From: a virus
IMG/VR virus record: IMGVR_UViG_3300046462_000422
Span: 1 to 25,540 of that record
DNA: 25,540 nt
Direction: 5' to 3' (one strand)
The notes beneath the pieces were generated by a model, which was given only the letters and a program-made list of their open reading frames with translations, did not search any database and had not been told where the DNA came from. Shown piece after piece: positions 6,988-15,652 of the stretch. Positions within the stretch are counted from its first letter, which is position 1; each line of letters opens with the position of its first letter. The position numbers and the translations under genes are program-made.

Positions 6988-7923
6988 TTATTTTCCAATT
7001 GCTATCCATGAAACGCTGATACCAGCACCTCCTGATGTGCCGCTTGGGGCCCAGACATTTATGGGGCCTCCAGCAGTGCTGAAAGTACCCGCGGAAGCGA
7101 AGCCAGCCCCGCTATTTATCTCTGCAACTGTGATATTGAAAAGCTGGTCGGGGAACGCAATGGGAAAGGTTAGGTTGGCTACACCACCACTACCAGACTG
7201 AATGGTTCCCCACTGAAGAATCAGACCACTCGGCAATTTCTGATAGCCGGTACTGGTGAGAGATGCGCCAAATTGCGACTTCCCGAAATCTGCCGTGCCA
7301 GATACAAGCCACACGCCAGCTAATGCGGTGACGACAACATCTTCTCCATTCGGCACTGTGTACGATGCTGCCGCGCCACTGCTATCAAAGCCAGAAATAA
7401 ATTTATCCGCCCCACTAGGAGACAGTGTCATCAGAAAACCGGAAAAATTCGAAATTTTATAGCTTACCCCTGGCGTCATAGCCGCAATGCTAGGGAAAGT
7501 CCATGTCGATGGACCGGTATAAACGTTAGCCATGAGGCTTTGCCCAGCCATCGCAGCCGTTAGAGCAAAATTCCCGTTCACTTGCTGCGCATTGGAAAAA
7601 TTACCTAACGCCCGCTGCACCGTTGCCGTTGTCGCCAATTTTTGGCTGTTGTCGAACTGCGGAGGTGTCGGTGCAGTTGGCGTCCCCTTCAATGCCGGAC
7701 TGTCCAATGCTGCAAAGATTATCCGCAGTCCCTTCAACACTTGCCCGCGATCCGCTTCATCCGGTGCGACACCGGCAGCTCCAAGTACATTGAGCAATTC
7801 GTCGGTGACCGAATTGCCCCAAGCAGACGGGATCAATGATCCAACTTGCCCGCTCACCGCATCTTCATCTACAAACTTCCCATCCACCAGCCCAACACCC
7901 GGCACGCTCTTCGGATAATCCAT
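6988..7923 (-). CDS. Tail fibre protein, 311 aa
   Basis: This is probably the receptor-binding fibre. Residues 1-75 form the attachment region common in Mu-like prophage fibres (L-I-P-S-A-W-G-N-S-V-T-D-E-L-L). A linker rich in P and T follows, then a Gly/Ser/Thr-rich beta region. The C-terminus has the gp53-like pattern: G-Y-Q-K-L-P-S-G-L-I-L-Q-W-G-T, F-P-I-A-F-P, and a final S-W-I-A-I-G-K. At 311 residues it is a short fibre. It starts on a TAATG overlap with gp48 and is followed by its assembly protein. Low-complexity composition makes this gene a likely place for strain-to-strain variation. Confidence 0.88.
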   Translation of the reverse strand: MDYPKSVPGVGLVDGKFVDEDAVSGQVGSLIPSAWGNSVTDELLNVLGAAGVAPDEADRGQVLKGLRIIFAALDSPALKGTPTAPTPPQFDNSQKLATTATVQRALGNFSNAQQVNGNFALTAAMAGQSLMANVYTGPSTWTFPSIAAMTPGVSYKISNFSGFLMTLSPSGADKFISGFDSSGAAASYTVPNGEDVVVTALAGVWLVSGTADFGKSQFGASLTSTGYQKLPSGLILQWGTIQSGSGGVANLTFPIAFPDQLFNITVAEINSGAGFASAGTFSTAGGPINVWAPSGTSGGAGISVSWIAIGK

Positions 7924-8525
7924 TACACCTCTCCATAATCAAAAAATACGACCGTGTGAGCGGGATTCTCCCGCCGCACCACGCACTCAATTGCTTGGTG
8001 TGGGTTCTTGCCAAACCGCTCACCCCACACCGAAATCCCCCACCTACGTCCTGCCGGCTGCCGCTCCCCCAGGTGCAGCGTCCACAAGAACTGCGCGCCC
8101 CACGTACCAAAATGGGATGCGCCGAAGCGTGCCCGGCCGAACCGCGGCGCTCTATGTTCTGTGATACGCGGATTTGGGTAGCCAAGATCCCGCGCGATTT
8201 GCAGGAAATAATCCCGATCCTGCCTGCCGACAGCGACCAACCGCACGCGGACCGCCTTTTGCCGCTCAGAAAACGATGGCGCCGCGCCAAAACAAGGATC
8301 CGGCAAGTTCATGACCTTTTCCCAATCCGGCACCAGTTCGCGCACCGTTGCCGGATCCATCTCATTGAGTAGATCATTGGCGCGACCATCGACGCGCGCG
8401 AACTCGGGCGCCAGGTCCTCCAACACAGCATGCACGTCCGGCGCGAATTCTTGCTCCCACGCCGGACCGGGTGGCAGCAGCATCGTCAGCTGGTGCAGAT
8501 AATCGTCGCTCGTTTTTACCCCCAT
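7923..8525 (-). CDS. Mu gp48-like baseplate protein (DUF2313), 200 aa
   Basis: Matches the DUF2313/YmfQ family by its N-terminus (Y-L-H-Q-L-T-M-L-L-P-P-G-P-A-W) and the D-P-A-T-V-R-E-L-V-P-D-W-E stretch around residues 57-69. In Mu the homologue gp48 lies between baseplate J (gp47) and the fibre and completes the baseplate wedge. The same position is seen here. The C-terminal half has clustered arginine, tryptophan and glycine. The start overlaps the stop of gp47 by 10 bases. Confidence 0.88.
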   Translation of the reverse strand: MGVKTSDDYLHQLTMLLPPGPAWEQEFAPDVHAVLEDLAPEFARVDGRANDLLNEMDPATVRELVPDWEKVMNLPDPCFGAAPSFSERQKAVRVRLVAVGRQDRDYFLQIARDLGYPNPRITEHRAPRFGRARFGASHFGTWGAQFLWTLHLGERQPAGRRWGISVWGERFGKNPHQAIECVVRRENPAHTVVFFDYGEV

Positions 8526-9601
8526 GTGATCCCTCCAAAGATGGCAATGGCGTGGCCCGGCAAGATGATGTCGGTCGTGGGCTTGATTAGCTTGTGGTCA
8601 TATTCGCCAGGTGAGCCGCTGATCGCTTCGGCGATATGGGTGAGCGGTATCCGTCGCGGCTTATCGACCTCCGACTGCGGAATTGCTGCAGCACCTTCCT
8701 CCTCGCGTTTCAGCAGATCGCGCAAACTCGCCTCCACGGCCGCCCTGGTCACGCTGGAATCCGGATCGAGCTCAATGACAAAAGCGACCCGCACTTGTGG
8801 CGGCGCCTGCACATAGATCTCGGCCGTGACCGGACGCACATTGACGGCGTTAATATGATCGGCAACCAATTTGATCTCGTTCTCGTCAGGGACCGGCTCG
8901 TCGTCGTTGTCCCGCATAAAAAACACCCCAACCGTCCCCGGCCCCATGTAGGCCCGAACGCACCAGGCCCGCGTGACGCCAGGCACCTCCAACGCCCAAT
9001 CGACGTAATCACCTGCATTGCCACCGTGAGGCACGCGCTGATAAGAACGCATCACGCGCTGGCGATACTCCTCGATCGTCTCCTGTTGGCTCCCCCCGGA
9101 AATACCGGGAGCATTGACGACACCATCGTCCTCCACGTCCAAGACTGGCGATACCATGGACAATTTGGCGCCGGCAGGCAAATTGCCGTCCGAACCGGCA
9201 ACCATTGCTTCAACCTCAACGGAGGAACTCACAGCGCCCAATCTGACTGAGCTGGTGACCCGGTAACGTCGACCATCCTCGGACTGCATCAGCACGTCTT
9301 CATCAACGATCGCCCCAACCTTCCCCTTGACGGTCGCCGTACCGAATGCCGACGACGCATCCTTGCGCTGCTGTCGCAAGCGCAAGCGCCCCTGCCGGAT
9401 GAGCATCTCTTCGTCAGCTGTATCCGGCAAGATCTGCTTGGCGTTCCAGCTGAGGTGCCCATGAAGCCCGTGCGAAGCTCCGGCGTGCGTACGTGCCAAG
9501 ACCTGGCGATCGGCGCGCCGCAGTGACGATGTCGATTTGTTGGATAGGTCGACGCTGACGCGTTCAATCAATTTCGGCAACGATGGTGTATCAAATGGCA
9601 T
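8516..9601 (-). CDS. Baseplate J-like protein (Mu gp47-like), 361 aa
   Basis: A baseplate wedge component of the contractile tail, Baseplate_J family. Supporting features are P-D-T-A-D-E-E-M-L-I-R-Q-G near residue 59, the beta-rich central region with V-A-G-S-D-G-N-L-P-A-G, the strong marker Q-Q-E-T-I-E-E-Y-R-Q-R-V at about residues 172-183, and H-G-G-N-A-G-D-Y-V-D-W-A soon after. Length matches the family. It overlaps the previous gene by 11 bases. Confidence 0.93.
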   Translation of the reverse strand: MPFDTPSLPKLIERVSVDLSNKSTSSLRRADRQVLARTHAGASHGLHGHLSWNAKQILPDTADEEMLIRQGRLRLRQQRKDASSAFGTATVKGKVGAIVDEDVLMQSEDGRRYRVTSSVRLGAVSSSVEVEAMVAGSDGNLPAGAKLSMVSPVLDVEDDGVVNAPGISGGSQQETIEEYRQRVMRSYQRVPHGGNAGDYVDWALEVPGVTRAWCVRAYMGPGTVGVFFMRDNDDEPVPDENEIKLVADHINAVNVRPVTAEIYVQAPPQVRVAFVIELDPDSSVTRAAVEASLRDLLKREEEGAAAIPQSEVDKPRRIPLTHIAEAISGSPGEYDHKLIKPTTDIILPGHAIAIFGGITWG

Positions 9602-10016
9602 GAATTACTCTCCATAAATCGTCAAATGTGACGGCCTCGTCGGCATAGGCGTTTTGCTTCAACGTCGCCGTCATACGCAAATCGGCATTTCCCTTGCGCT
9701 CAATGCTGATGTCGATCCCGGTCACGAGCTCGTCATCCAGCATCCATTGCAGCGACTCGCGGACATATTCTTCAGCCTCGCGCACCAGCTCGGCGTTGAT
9801 CGTCCTGCGACGTAACAACCAGAGACGCGAACCAATCTTGTCGTTAGGCACATCGGGGAACGAATCGCCCCACCAGCCCATGCGGACATCGTCGTCCAGT
9901 TTGTCGTCCGGTTCGGCGCGGCGCCAGGTAAAAATGCTGATAACAACCGCGCGGCGCAGTAACTCCGTCCGGCTCCCGGTGACATCATCAGATTGGCGTG
10001 CTTGTAGACGGGCCAT
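9591..10016 (-). CDS. Mu gp46-like baseplate protein, 141 aa
   Basis: A GP46/gp25-related wedge protein. The sequence has the expected G-W-W-G-D-S-F-P-D near residue 48, G-S-R-L-W-L-L-R-R and A-E-E-Y-V-R-E-S-L-Q-W-M-L. The frame is open upstream to 10109, but the ATG at 10016 has AGGAA seven bases ahead and matches the usual family start; the extra residues upstream merely read through the spike gene. It overlaps the spike gene by 29 bases. Confidence 0.9.
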   Translation of the reverse strand: MARLQARQSDDVTGSRTELLRRAVVISIFTWRRAEPDDKLDDDVRMGWWGDSFPDVPNDKIGSRLWLLRRRTINAELVREAEEYVRESLQWMLDDELVTGIDISIERKGNADLRMTATLKQNAYADEAVTFDDLWRVIHAI

Positions 10017-10530
10017 CGTGTTCCTTATGAATGTGAGTAACCATCGAGGTGTCCGCCAACACGATGTCCGGCGCAGTGATCTTCCCGCTGGAGGCGACAT
10101 TGGCGGCATTGATGGTTAGCGTGGTCGCGCTTAACATCTGCTGCTCCGCCGTCATGGTGATTTTCTTGGCCTTGACGTTGTATTCGTCGCAGTCAACATC
10201 GATGACGCGACCGTTCTTCAACTTGATGAAGGCTCCCTCATGGGTGTAAATCGCCAGTTCGCCCGGCTCCAACCCGCTGATGCGGTAGCGTCGGTCGGCG
10301 GTCACGATTACATAGCCCACTGATCTATCCCCGCCCGGAAATATGGCAATGCCCTCGGCGCCGGCCAGCGGATTGCTGGTAAATCCGTACGGTTCCATAT
10401 GTTCCACGCCCGACTTCACTTCACCCGCCAGCAGTCGAATCTGCAGCTGCTGCAGCTTGCCAGACGCGTTGCTTAGCGCCACCGTGCACCTGGCCACCAT
10501 GTTCTGTATTGCGTTGCCAACACCCATCAT
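9988..10530 (-). CDS. Mu gp45-like baseplate spike protein, 180 aa
   Basis: The membrane-piercing spike at the tip of the tail. After a short helical start it has the Phage_Mu_Gp45 core (Y-G-F-T-S-N-P-L-A-G-A-E-G, F-P-G-G-D-R) and then a repetitive beta region that would form the trimeric beta-helix. The C-terminal end has H-I-H-K-E-H, whose H-x-H pair is the metal-binding tip motif of these spikes. A TTG at 10539 lies in frame but overlaps the GGGAGAA ribosome binding site, so the tandem ATGs at 10530 and 10527 are preferred; the first forms an ATGA with the stop of the hub gene. Confidence 0.9.
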   Translation of the reverse strand: MMGVGNAIQNMVARCTVALSNASGKLQQLQIRLLAGEVKSGVEHMEPYGFTSNPLAGAEGIAIFPGGDRSVGYVIVTADRRYRISGLEPGELAIYTHEGAFIKLKNGRVIDVDCDEYNVKAKKITMTAEQQMLSATTLTINAANVASSGKITAPDIVLADTSMVTHIHKEHDGPSTSTPI

Positions 10531-11639
10531 TTCTCCCAATTCGGCGGTAACAAGTACTCGAAGGCATCGCCTTTTTTTCCCTTCGCCTTTTTTGCGCGTC
10601 GCTCAGGCTCCGGCGGATCCGGCATGAAGCCCTCCGGCGGTGCCACGGTCATGCTGGTGATCGTGCCGCGTTCTTCGCTCAGGCCGTATTCAATCTCCGA
10701 AATCAACATGTCCCGGTCAAAGCCAATGAGGGGATCCACTACCCGCACAATCTGGTTATGGCGCCACAAGTCGCCGTTGGCTTGCCGCCACCCCTGCACC
10801 TCATAGCGAGTTTCCAGCGCTTTGCTGATGCGGTTCTCCCGTTCCCAGCTCACCCTTTTGGTGGCGATGTCCGTCGTCATCTGCCCGCTCTCGTTGAGCA
10901 CCAGCGTCCTTCGCCTGGCAACACGGTCATCCGTGACGCGTGCTTCCACCTCGCTGGCCGCCGGACCGAAGTCGCTGTCCGTCCCGCTACGCTGTCCCTT
11001 GCAGACGTATTCCGAGAACACATCCGAAAAATCCAGCGGCGCTTCACCGCCCAGGATGTTGTAACCCAGCTCCAGCCGATCCGATGCCCTGCCGGCACTG
11101 CCAGGTTCAGCAATGACCAGGCGCCCGTAGGCGTCATCGGTCGACAGCAAGCGCGACATCCGCAGCAGGCGGTCGATCGATTCGAACGCCGTCTCGCCTG
11201 GGTCGACCATATGGTCGGCCAACGATAAGCCGGCATCGGCTTCGCCGATGACCGCGATGCCGTAGGGGGCCGCCAGTGCCTTGACGATATTCAAGATGCT
11301 GGTGTTCCGCCATTGCGATGGTCGGTTGTCTGCGGCACAATCGACAACATCCGCTGTCATCGATCGACCGCCGATGGCCAGGGAAATTGACGCGTCGTCG
11401 TAACGAATCGGCGTGGCGAACACGTAACCAGTGAGGACCAGGTCCTGGCCGATCCTGACCTGGCACTTGTCGCCCTGCGTTACCCGCCGCGGAACGTCTG
11501 CGCCAGGCCATTTCCACGTAATACCGACGGTAAAATCCCGGCATTGCCGTTCGATGCCGGCGGAAATGCTGGTATCGAGCCAGCCGCCGTAGTCAATCCC
11601 GTTCACCGCCAGGGATACTGCATTCATTGTGTCTGTCAT
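10527..11639 (-). CDS. Mu gp44/P-like baseplate hub protein, 370 aa
   Basis: The hub connects tube and spike and belongs to the gp27/VgrG-like hub fold. Supporting features are an early beta region with W-K-W-P-G-A-D-V-P (about residues 42-50), L-V-L-T-G-Y-V-F typical of the hub barrel, S-M-T-A-D-V-V-D-C-A, and Q-G-W-R-Q-A-N-G-D-L-W near residue 280, which is strongly characteristic of Mu gp44 relatives. The C-terminus is lysine-rich. It overlaps the N-protein stop as ATGA. Confidence 0.9.
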   Translation of the reverse strand: MTDTMNAVSLAVNGIDYGGWLDTSISAGIERQCRDFTVGITWKWPGADVPRRVTQGDKCQVRIGQDLVLTGYVFATPIRYDDASISLAIGGRSMTADVVDCAADNRPSQWRNTSILNIVKALAAPYGIAVIGEADAGLSLADHMVDPGETAFESIDRLLRMSRLLSTDDAYGRLVIAEPGSAGRASDRLELGYNILGGEAPLDFSDVFSEYVCKGQRSGTDSDFGPAASEVEARVTDDRVARRRTLVLNESGQMTTDIATKRVSWERENRISKALETRYEVQGWRQANGDLWRHNQIVRVVDPLIGFDRDMLISEIEYGLSEERGTITSMTVAPPEGFMPDPPEPERRAKKAKGKKGDAFEYLLPPNWEK

Positions 11640-12868
11640 TTAGCTGCCACCTGTATCGGCGTTACCGGCAAAAAGCCAGGATGGGAAATTTTGTTACGCT
11701 CTACGATCTCAGCGGCGCGTGCCGCGGTGCCGTACAGCTCGTAAGACAGCACCAGCGCCGGCTGTACCTGGGTGGCGCCGTGGTACTGCAAACGCACACC
11801 CTGCCGCGCAACCGCCTGCAGGTGGTTTTCGACCTGGCGCCGAATATCAGCAATGGCTTCGAATTGTTCATAGGGCGCCTGCAGGGCCTGCTCCCACAGT
11901 TGATCCGTCACTACGTCGATGACGCCGACGATATCGTCAGACGTCGGTACCTCCGGATACGCCACGGGCGCCACAACCTGCACGTCCACCGACGGCGCTC
12001 CGGTCGGCGATGCTGGCGGGGTCACGATCGGCATGGCGGCAACGTCGCGCACGACATCGACCAGAATTACGTTTTGCGCCAGGTCAACCAGCGCCGCATG
12101 AACGGCTTTGGCTTGCGTGCCTTGCGGAGACGGCACGCCGTCAAGTGATTGCACAGCCGAACATTTGCCGGCCGCGTCGGAGCAAGAACTCTGGAACCCA
12201 TCGAAGGCAGTGACGTAGCCACCGAAAGCCGCCTGTATCTGCGCAGGAATCCGTGAAGGCGCGTTCATGACCAGATAGGCAAGGTTCTGGGCGCTGCGAA
12301 ATGCGTCCGCAATGGGCCGCACGGTTTCATACAGCGTGGTAAACACCGCCGTTGCCGAGTCCAGAATGCTCTCGATACCGATCTGCCCCGTCTTGATGAG
12401 TGCCATAGCCTGCTCAAACTGCGTCAAGCTGGCGCTCAAATAATCCTCGGCGCCCATCTCCAGCACCTGGCCGGTGTTTACCGTCTCTGCCGGAAATTCC
12501 TGGTCGTCATCCTCAATAAAATTGAGGTCGAAATCGACCACGCCGCCATTGCGTCGGTCATGTGATACCGATCCCACACCCGCCTTGACGCGCATGGTCC
12601 CGTAGTACGGATGCACCAGCTGGCCGGCGCCCTCTTCGTTGACCGCCCGTAGCAGAACATCGCGCTGCTCGAAACAGTCTGGACCGCCGACAAACGCACG
12701 GATGTTGAATTCGCGCGCCACCCGCCCCATATCTTCCGAATAAGGACGGTCGCGCTGCGGATAGCGATGCGTCTGCAGCCGCCGCCCGATGGGCAAGTCA
12801 TCGGTATCGAAGAAGAATGGCACGCCCTTGAACGACGCCTCGCGCACAGAATCTCTCCAGGTCGTCAT
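11636..12868 (-). CDS. DNA circularisation/N protein (Mu gp43-like), 410 aa
   Basis: The N-terminal 95 residues match DNA_circ_N: W-R-D-S-V-R-E-A-S-F-K-G-V-P-F, then an R-R-L-Q-T-H-R-Y-P stretch, D-M-G-R-V-A-R and H-P-Y-Y-G-T-M. In Mu, protein N is a baseplate/tail component; the name 'DNA circularisation' is historical and probably not its role here. The rest is alpha-helical. The start overlaps the tape-measure stop as ATGA. Confidence 0.9.
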   Translation of the reverse strand: MTTWRDSVREASFKGVPFFFDTDDLPIGRRLQTHRYPQRDRPYSEDMGRVAREFNIRAFVGGPDCFEQRDVLLRAVNEEGAGQLVHPYYGTMRVKAGVGSVSHDRRNGGVVDFDLNFIEDDDQEFPAETVNTGQVLEMGAEDYLSASLTQFEQAMALIKTGQIGIESILDSATAVFTTLYETVRPIADAFRSAQNLAYLVMNAPSRIPAQIQAAFGGYVTAFDGFQSSCSDAAGKCSAVQSLDGVPSPQGTQAKAVHAALVDLAQNVILVDVVRDVAAMPIVTPPASPTGAPSVDVQVVAPVAYPEVPTSDDIVGVIDVVTDQLWEQALQAPYEQFEAIADIRRQVENHLQAVARQGVRLQYHGATQVQPALVLSYELYGTAARAAEIVERNKISHPGFLPVTPIQVAAK

Positions 12869-14832
12869 GCTGGTGCTGCCTTTCTTGAATTGCTGCTGTA
12901 GCCGACCTTTGGCGATACCGACACGTTCGGATTGTTGGTCTTGGCCGTCACGATGCTGGTCCCTGGCGGCGCGCCTTCGAAGCGCACCGCAATGTCGCCC
13001 TTTACTGCATTGCTGGCCCGTTGCTCGTTAACAGAGGCGGTGAACGAATTGAGAACACTGGTCCCGCCAGCCAACCCCTTGCCGGCACCACCATTAACCG
13101 CCTCGCTCACGCCAGAGACTGCTGCGCCAGCCGCCCCGGCCGCCCCGCTGATTTTTTCACCGACCCACTTCGCGCCATTCAGGATCGGCTCGATGTACAC
13201 CTTGACGCGGTCCCAAAGGCCCTTGAACCAGTCCACAATGGGCTCCCAGTTCTGGATAATGATGCCCAGCGGGTGGTAATTCATGAAGATGTCCTTGATC
13301 CAATCCCAGGCAAGGCCGGTCACCGCCTTGATGGCGTCCCATAGCGCAGAGAAAAAAGTCTTGATCGGCTCCCAATTGTTCGCAATCAAGGCAATCGGGG
13401 CATAACCCAAGACCTTCCCTTTTATCCAGTCCCACACACCGGAAGTGACTGCTTTGACACTGGTCCACAGCTTGGAGAAAAAGGCCGATACTGCCGACCA
13501 GTTAGCAATCAGGAAACCAGCCGCCAAAGCGAGTACCCGTACCGCGATGCCAATCGGTGTCAAACTGCTGACTAGCGTGAATATCCGCATCGCCACCGTG
13601 GCGCCAACAACCGCCAGGCGCAACACCATTAATCCGGCCGCGGCGCCAAGAACTCCCTTGATGACTGCTGGATTCGCGTTCGCAAAATCGGCCATTTGAT
13701 CAATGACAGGACCGACCGCGCCCAGGAACTGATTAAGCGACGGCAGCAATATATTGCCAACACTGATTCCCAGACCCACCACCCGATTCTTGACCAGCTG
13801 GATGGCGTTCGCCGTTGTCGCCGCACGCGCCTCGTATTCCTTATTCATCGACCCGGCGTACTGGGTCGCGTCGCCAACTTTCTGCAGGTTCTTCTTGAGC
13901 AGGTCAAGATTGTCCAGCATCGGGGCAATCGCACCAATCGATTCACGCCCGAACAGGTTTTCCAGCACCGCTGCCTGCTTGGTCTTGTCGACCTTGCTAA
14001 TTGCGGTCAGCACTCGTTGCGTGGTGCCCTCGGCATCCTTCTGCAGATCGACGGCGATCTTGCGCGCGTCCATGCGCAGGGCCTTGAAGGTTTCCTGCTG
14101 CTTCTTGGTCGCGGACGAACCGGACGCCAAGGTCAGCATGAAGTTCTTGATGCCGGTCGACGCGATTTCTTCCTGCACGCCCATGCCGGCCAGCGTGGCA
14201 CCCATGGCGGCAATCTGGCCTGACGCGAAACCCGCCACCTTGCCCAACGGGCCGATACGGGTAACGATGCTGGAGATCTGCCGGGCATTGGCCGGGCCGG
14301 TGTTGCCGAGGTAATTGATCTTGTCAGCAAGCTCCACCACCTCCGTCTGCCCAAGTTTGAAGGCGGTACGCCACTTGGCCATCATGTCGCCGGATTCATC
14401 GGCCGACTGATCGAAGGCCACACCCATCTTGACAGCGTCCTCCGCGAACCGGCCCAACTCTCCCTTGTCGATGCCGGATTGGCCCCCAGCGGCAGTGATC
14501 TTGGCGATCTCGGTCGCCGCCATCGGCAGCCGCTTCGACATCGTGATGATGTCATCGCCCATTTGTTTGAATTGCAATGGCGTATCGAAATCCACTACCT
14601 TGCGGACATCGGCCATCGCCGATTCAAAATCGATCGCCGCTTTCGTGGCCGCCGCGATCGGCGCCACGATGGCGGCCCCCTTCAACACATCGCCAAACGA
14701 CAAACCGTCGCCCAGCCCGTCCGCTTTCAAGCCCTTGCGAAATCCAGCCACCTTCTTGCGCAACCCGTCGAGTGTCGGCGACAGTTTGTCGACGCCGGTA
14801 ATGAGCGCCTTTAATTGGAATTTGTCAGCCAT
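12865..14832 (-). CDS. Tail tape measure protein, 655 aa
   Basis: Sets tail length and is ejected with the DNA. The first 360 residues carry the TP901-type minor tail region (A-I-D-F-E-S-A-M-A-D-V-R-K-V-V-D, G-Q-S-G-I-D, L-F-G-R-E-S-I-G-A). Hydrophobic helices lie around residues 405-460. Next come repeated tryptophan motifs (N-W-E-P-I three times and W-D-W-I-K twice), then a Gly/Ala-rich tail. The frame is open 19 codons upstream, but the ATG at 14832 gives the family-typical M-A-D-K-F-Q-L-K start. It overlaps the frameshift extension of the chaperone by 8 bases. A modest length implies a fairly short tail. Confidence 0.93.
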   Translation of the reverse strand: MADKFQLKALITGVDKLSPTLDGLRKKVAGFRKGLKADGLGDGLSFGDVLKGAAIVAPIAAATKAAIDFESAMADVRKVVDFDTPLQFKQMGDDIITMSKRLPMAATEIAKITAAGGQSGIDKGELGRFAEDAVKMGVAFDQSADESGDMMAKWRTAFKLGQTEVVELADKINYLGNTGPANARQISSIVTRIGPLGKVAGFASGQIAAMGATLAGMGVQEEIASTGIKNFMLTLASGSSATKKQQETFKALRMDARKIAVDLQKDAEGTTQRVLTAISKVDKTKQAAVLENLFGRESIGAIAPMLDNLDLLKKNLQKVGDATQYAGSMNKEYEARAATTANAIQLVKNRVVGLGISVGNILLPSLNQFLGAVGPVIDQMADFANANPAVIKGVLGAAAGLMVLRLAVVGATVAMRIFTLVSSLTPIGIAVRVLALAAGFLIANWSAVSAFFSKLWTSVKAVTSGVWDWIKGKVLGYAPIALIANNWEPIKTFFSALWDAIKAVTGLAWDWIKDIFMNYHPLGIIIQNWEPIVDWFKGLWDRVKVYIEPILNGAKWVGEKISGAAGAAGAAVSGVSEAVNGGAGKGLAGGTSVLNSFTASVNEQRASNAVKGDIAVRFEGAPPGTSIVTAKTNNPNVSVSPKVGYSSNSRKAAPA

Positions 14833-15249
14833 TCTTCGATTTCCGTGTATTGATGCGGGTGGATTGCTGGACGATTTCCAGAAACACACTCAGCGGCCTG
14901 GTCATCATGTTTTCTGGATCCGTGTTCCAGAAGTGCGCGACGTCATAGGCCGCATTGGCTAACTCGTCGTAGTCTCCGGCCTGGAGTTCAAGAAAAAACC
15001 CACAATCCACCAGCAGAGAGTGTTGTAGTCGCTCAGGTCCAGTTGATCGACAGAGCTCGGAGGAATTGCCGCGCAACGGACAATGATCCTGGCGCAAACA
15101 TCGGTCTTGAGCGAAACCTCCTCGTCGGCGCCGATGAAATAAGGAAGCGATTTCACGGCACGAGCGTCGGCTATATTCGGTTCCCGCAGTTCCAGCTCAG
15201 TGATTTCCTGATCGTGCGCGTGAATCGGTTTAGTAAGGGTGATTTTCAT
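14825..15249 (-). CDS. Frameshift fusion form of the tail assembly chaperone, about 141 aa
   Basis: If ribosomes slip back one base at 14992-15001, translation leaves the 96-aa chaperone after F86 and continues L-E-L-Q-A-G-D-Y-D-E-L-A for 55 more residues to a TGA at 14827-14825, just inside the tape measure start. This is the gpG/gpGT-type arrangement conserved in tailed phages, including Mu gp41/42. The extension is acidic at first and then aromatic (D-V-A-H-F-W-N), as in related extensions. An independent 90-aa reading of this frame from 15097 exists, but its start lies deep inside the chaperone gene and is probably not used. Confidence 0.8.
14959..15249 (-). CDS. Tail assembly chaperone (Mu gp41-like), zero-frame product, 96 aa
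   Basis: Binds the tape measure protein during tail assembly and is absent from the mature virion in known systems. Marks of the Mu gp41-like TAC family are the N-terminal M-K-I-T-L-T-K-P-I, then L-E-L-R-E-P-N-I-A-D-A-R, and I-V-R-C-A-A-I-P-P-S-S-V-D-Q-L-D-L-S-D. It starts on an ATGA overlap with the tube gene. Near its 3' end lies the slippery run that produces the longer form. Position between tube and tape measure is diagnostic. Confidence 0.9.
   Translation of the reverse strand: MKITLTKPIHAHDQEITELELREPNIADARAVKSLPYFIGADEEVSLKTDVCARIIVRCAAIPPSSVDQLDLSDYNTLCWWIVGFFLNSRPETTTS
14992..15001 (-). promoter_or_regulatory. -1 ribosomal frameshift site
   Basis: On the minus strand the zero-frame codons read GTG GGT TTT TTC TTG. 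Two overlapping heptamers both fit the X-XXY-YYZ rule: G GGT TTT (15001-14995) and T TTT TTC (14998-14992). Slipping by one base at either continues into the 55-codon extension. Confidence 0.82.
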
Positions 15250-15593
15250 TGCCAGACTCCTTTACGGCCGTTGAATTCGAGAGCAACCTTGCCATCGTCA
15301 CCCGATGCTGCCGGCTCGCCGACCACATAGGCTTCAGTCAGCACGTACACACGCCCATTGCGGTATTCGACCGTGACGGTCATGTCCTTGGCAGCACGCA
15401 GCTTGTTGATCGGAAAATCCTTTGTAAAAGCTGCGTCCACCTTCACATACGGTGTCAGGTCTTCTTCTTTGTACAGACCCGGCAACACGCTTTCACGCTT
15501 GACGTCAAACAGCGGGCATTCGATGCCGCCCATGACGGAGAACTGCTGTCCATCGGCCTTGACGTAACAGGTCCCTGCTATTGCTTGTCCCAT
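15246..15593 (-). CDS. Tail tube protein (Mu gpM-like), 115 aa
   Basis: Polymerises into the inner tube of the contractile tail. Family marks are the N-terminal M-G-Q-A-I-A-G-T-C-Y-V-K-A-D-G, then V-M-G-G-I-E-C-P-L, and D-M-T-V-T-V-E-Y-R-N-G-R-V-Y in the second half. Length is exactly that expected for the Tail_tube family. It lies directly after the sheath gene but beyond a hairpin terminator, and its stop overlaps the chaperone start. Confidence 0.93.
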   Translation of the reverse strand: MGQAIAGTCYVKADGQQFSVMGGIECPLFDVKRESVLPGLYKEEDLTPYVKVDAAFTKDFPINKLRAAKDMTVTVEYRNGRVYVLTEAYVVGEPAASGDDGKVALEFNGRKGVWQ

Positions 15594-15610
15594 CTAGGAC
15601 TCCTTAAAGT

Positions 15611-15633
15611 GAAAAACCGCCCGAAGGCGGCTT
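15611..15633 (-). terminator. Terminator-like hairpin between sheath and tube genes
   Basis: A 5-bp GC stem with a TTCG loop on the minus strand (CCGCC, GGCGG), extended by a wobble pair, is followed by a run of five T from the A-tract at 15612-15616. It sits between the sheath stop and the tube start. Confidence 0.75.
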
Positions 15634-15652
15634 GTTGATTGGCTGCAGTCGC

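Noticed and set aside
6988-7923. Possible diversity-generating retroelement acting on the fibre gene
   Set aside because: No reverse transcriptase and no template/variable repeat pair were seen in the window.
8636-9250. Long plus-strand frame (204 aa) opposite the baseplate J gene
   Set aside because: It is antisense to a clearly recognised gene, lacks a ribosome binding site and any family pattern, and arises from third-position GC bias. The same holds for plus-strand frames at 13696-14223, 17357-17980, 21877-22488 and 23117-23881.
14833-14889. Upstream extensions of tape measure, portal (to 22923), gp46 (to 10109) and Rz (to 5453)
   Set aside because: In each case the extra part lies in another frame over a recognised upstream gene, while an internal ATG fits a ribosome binding site, a coupled stop codon or the usual family start.
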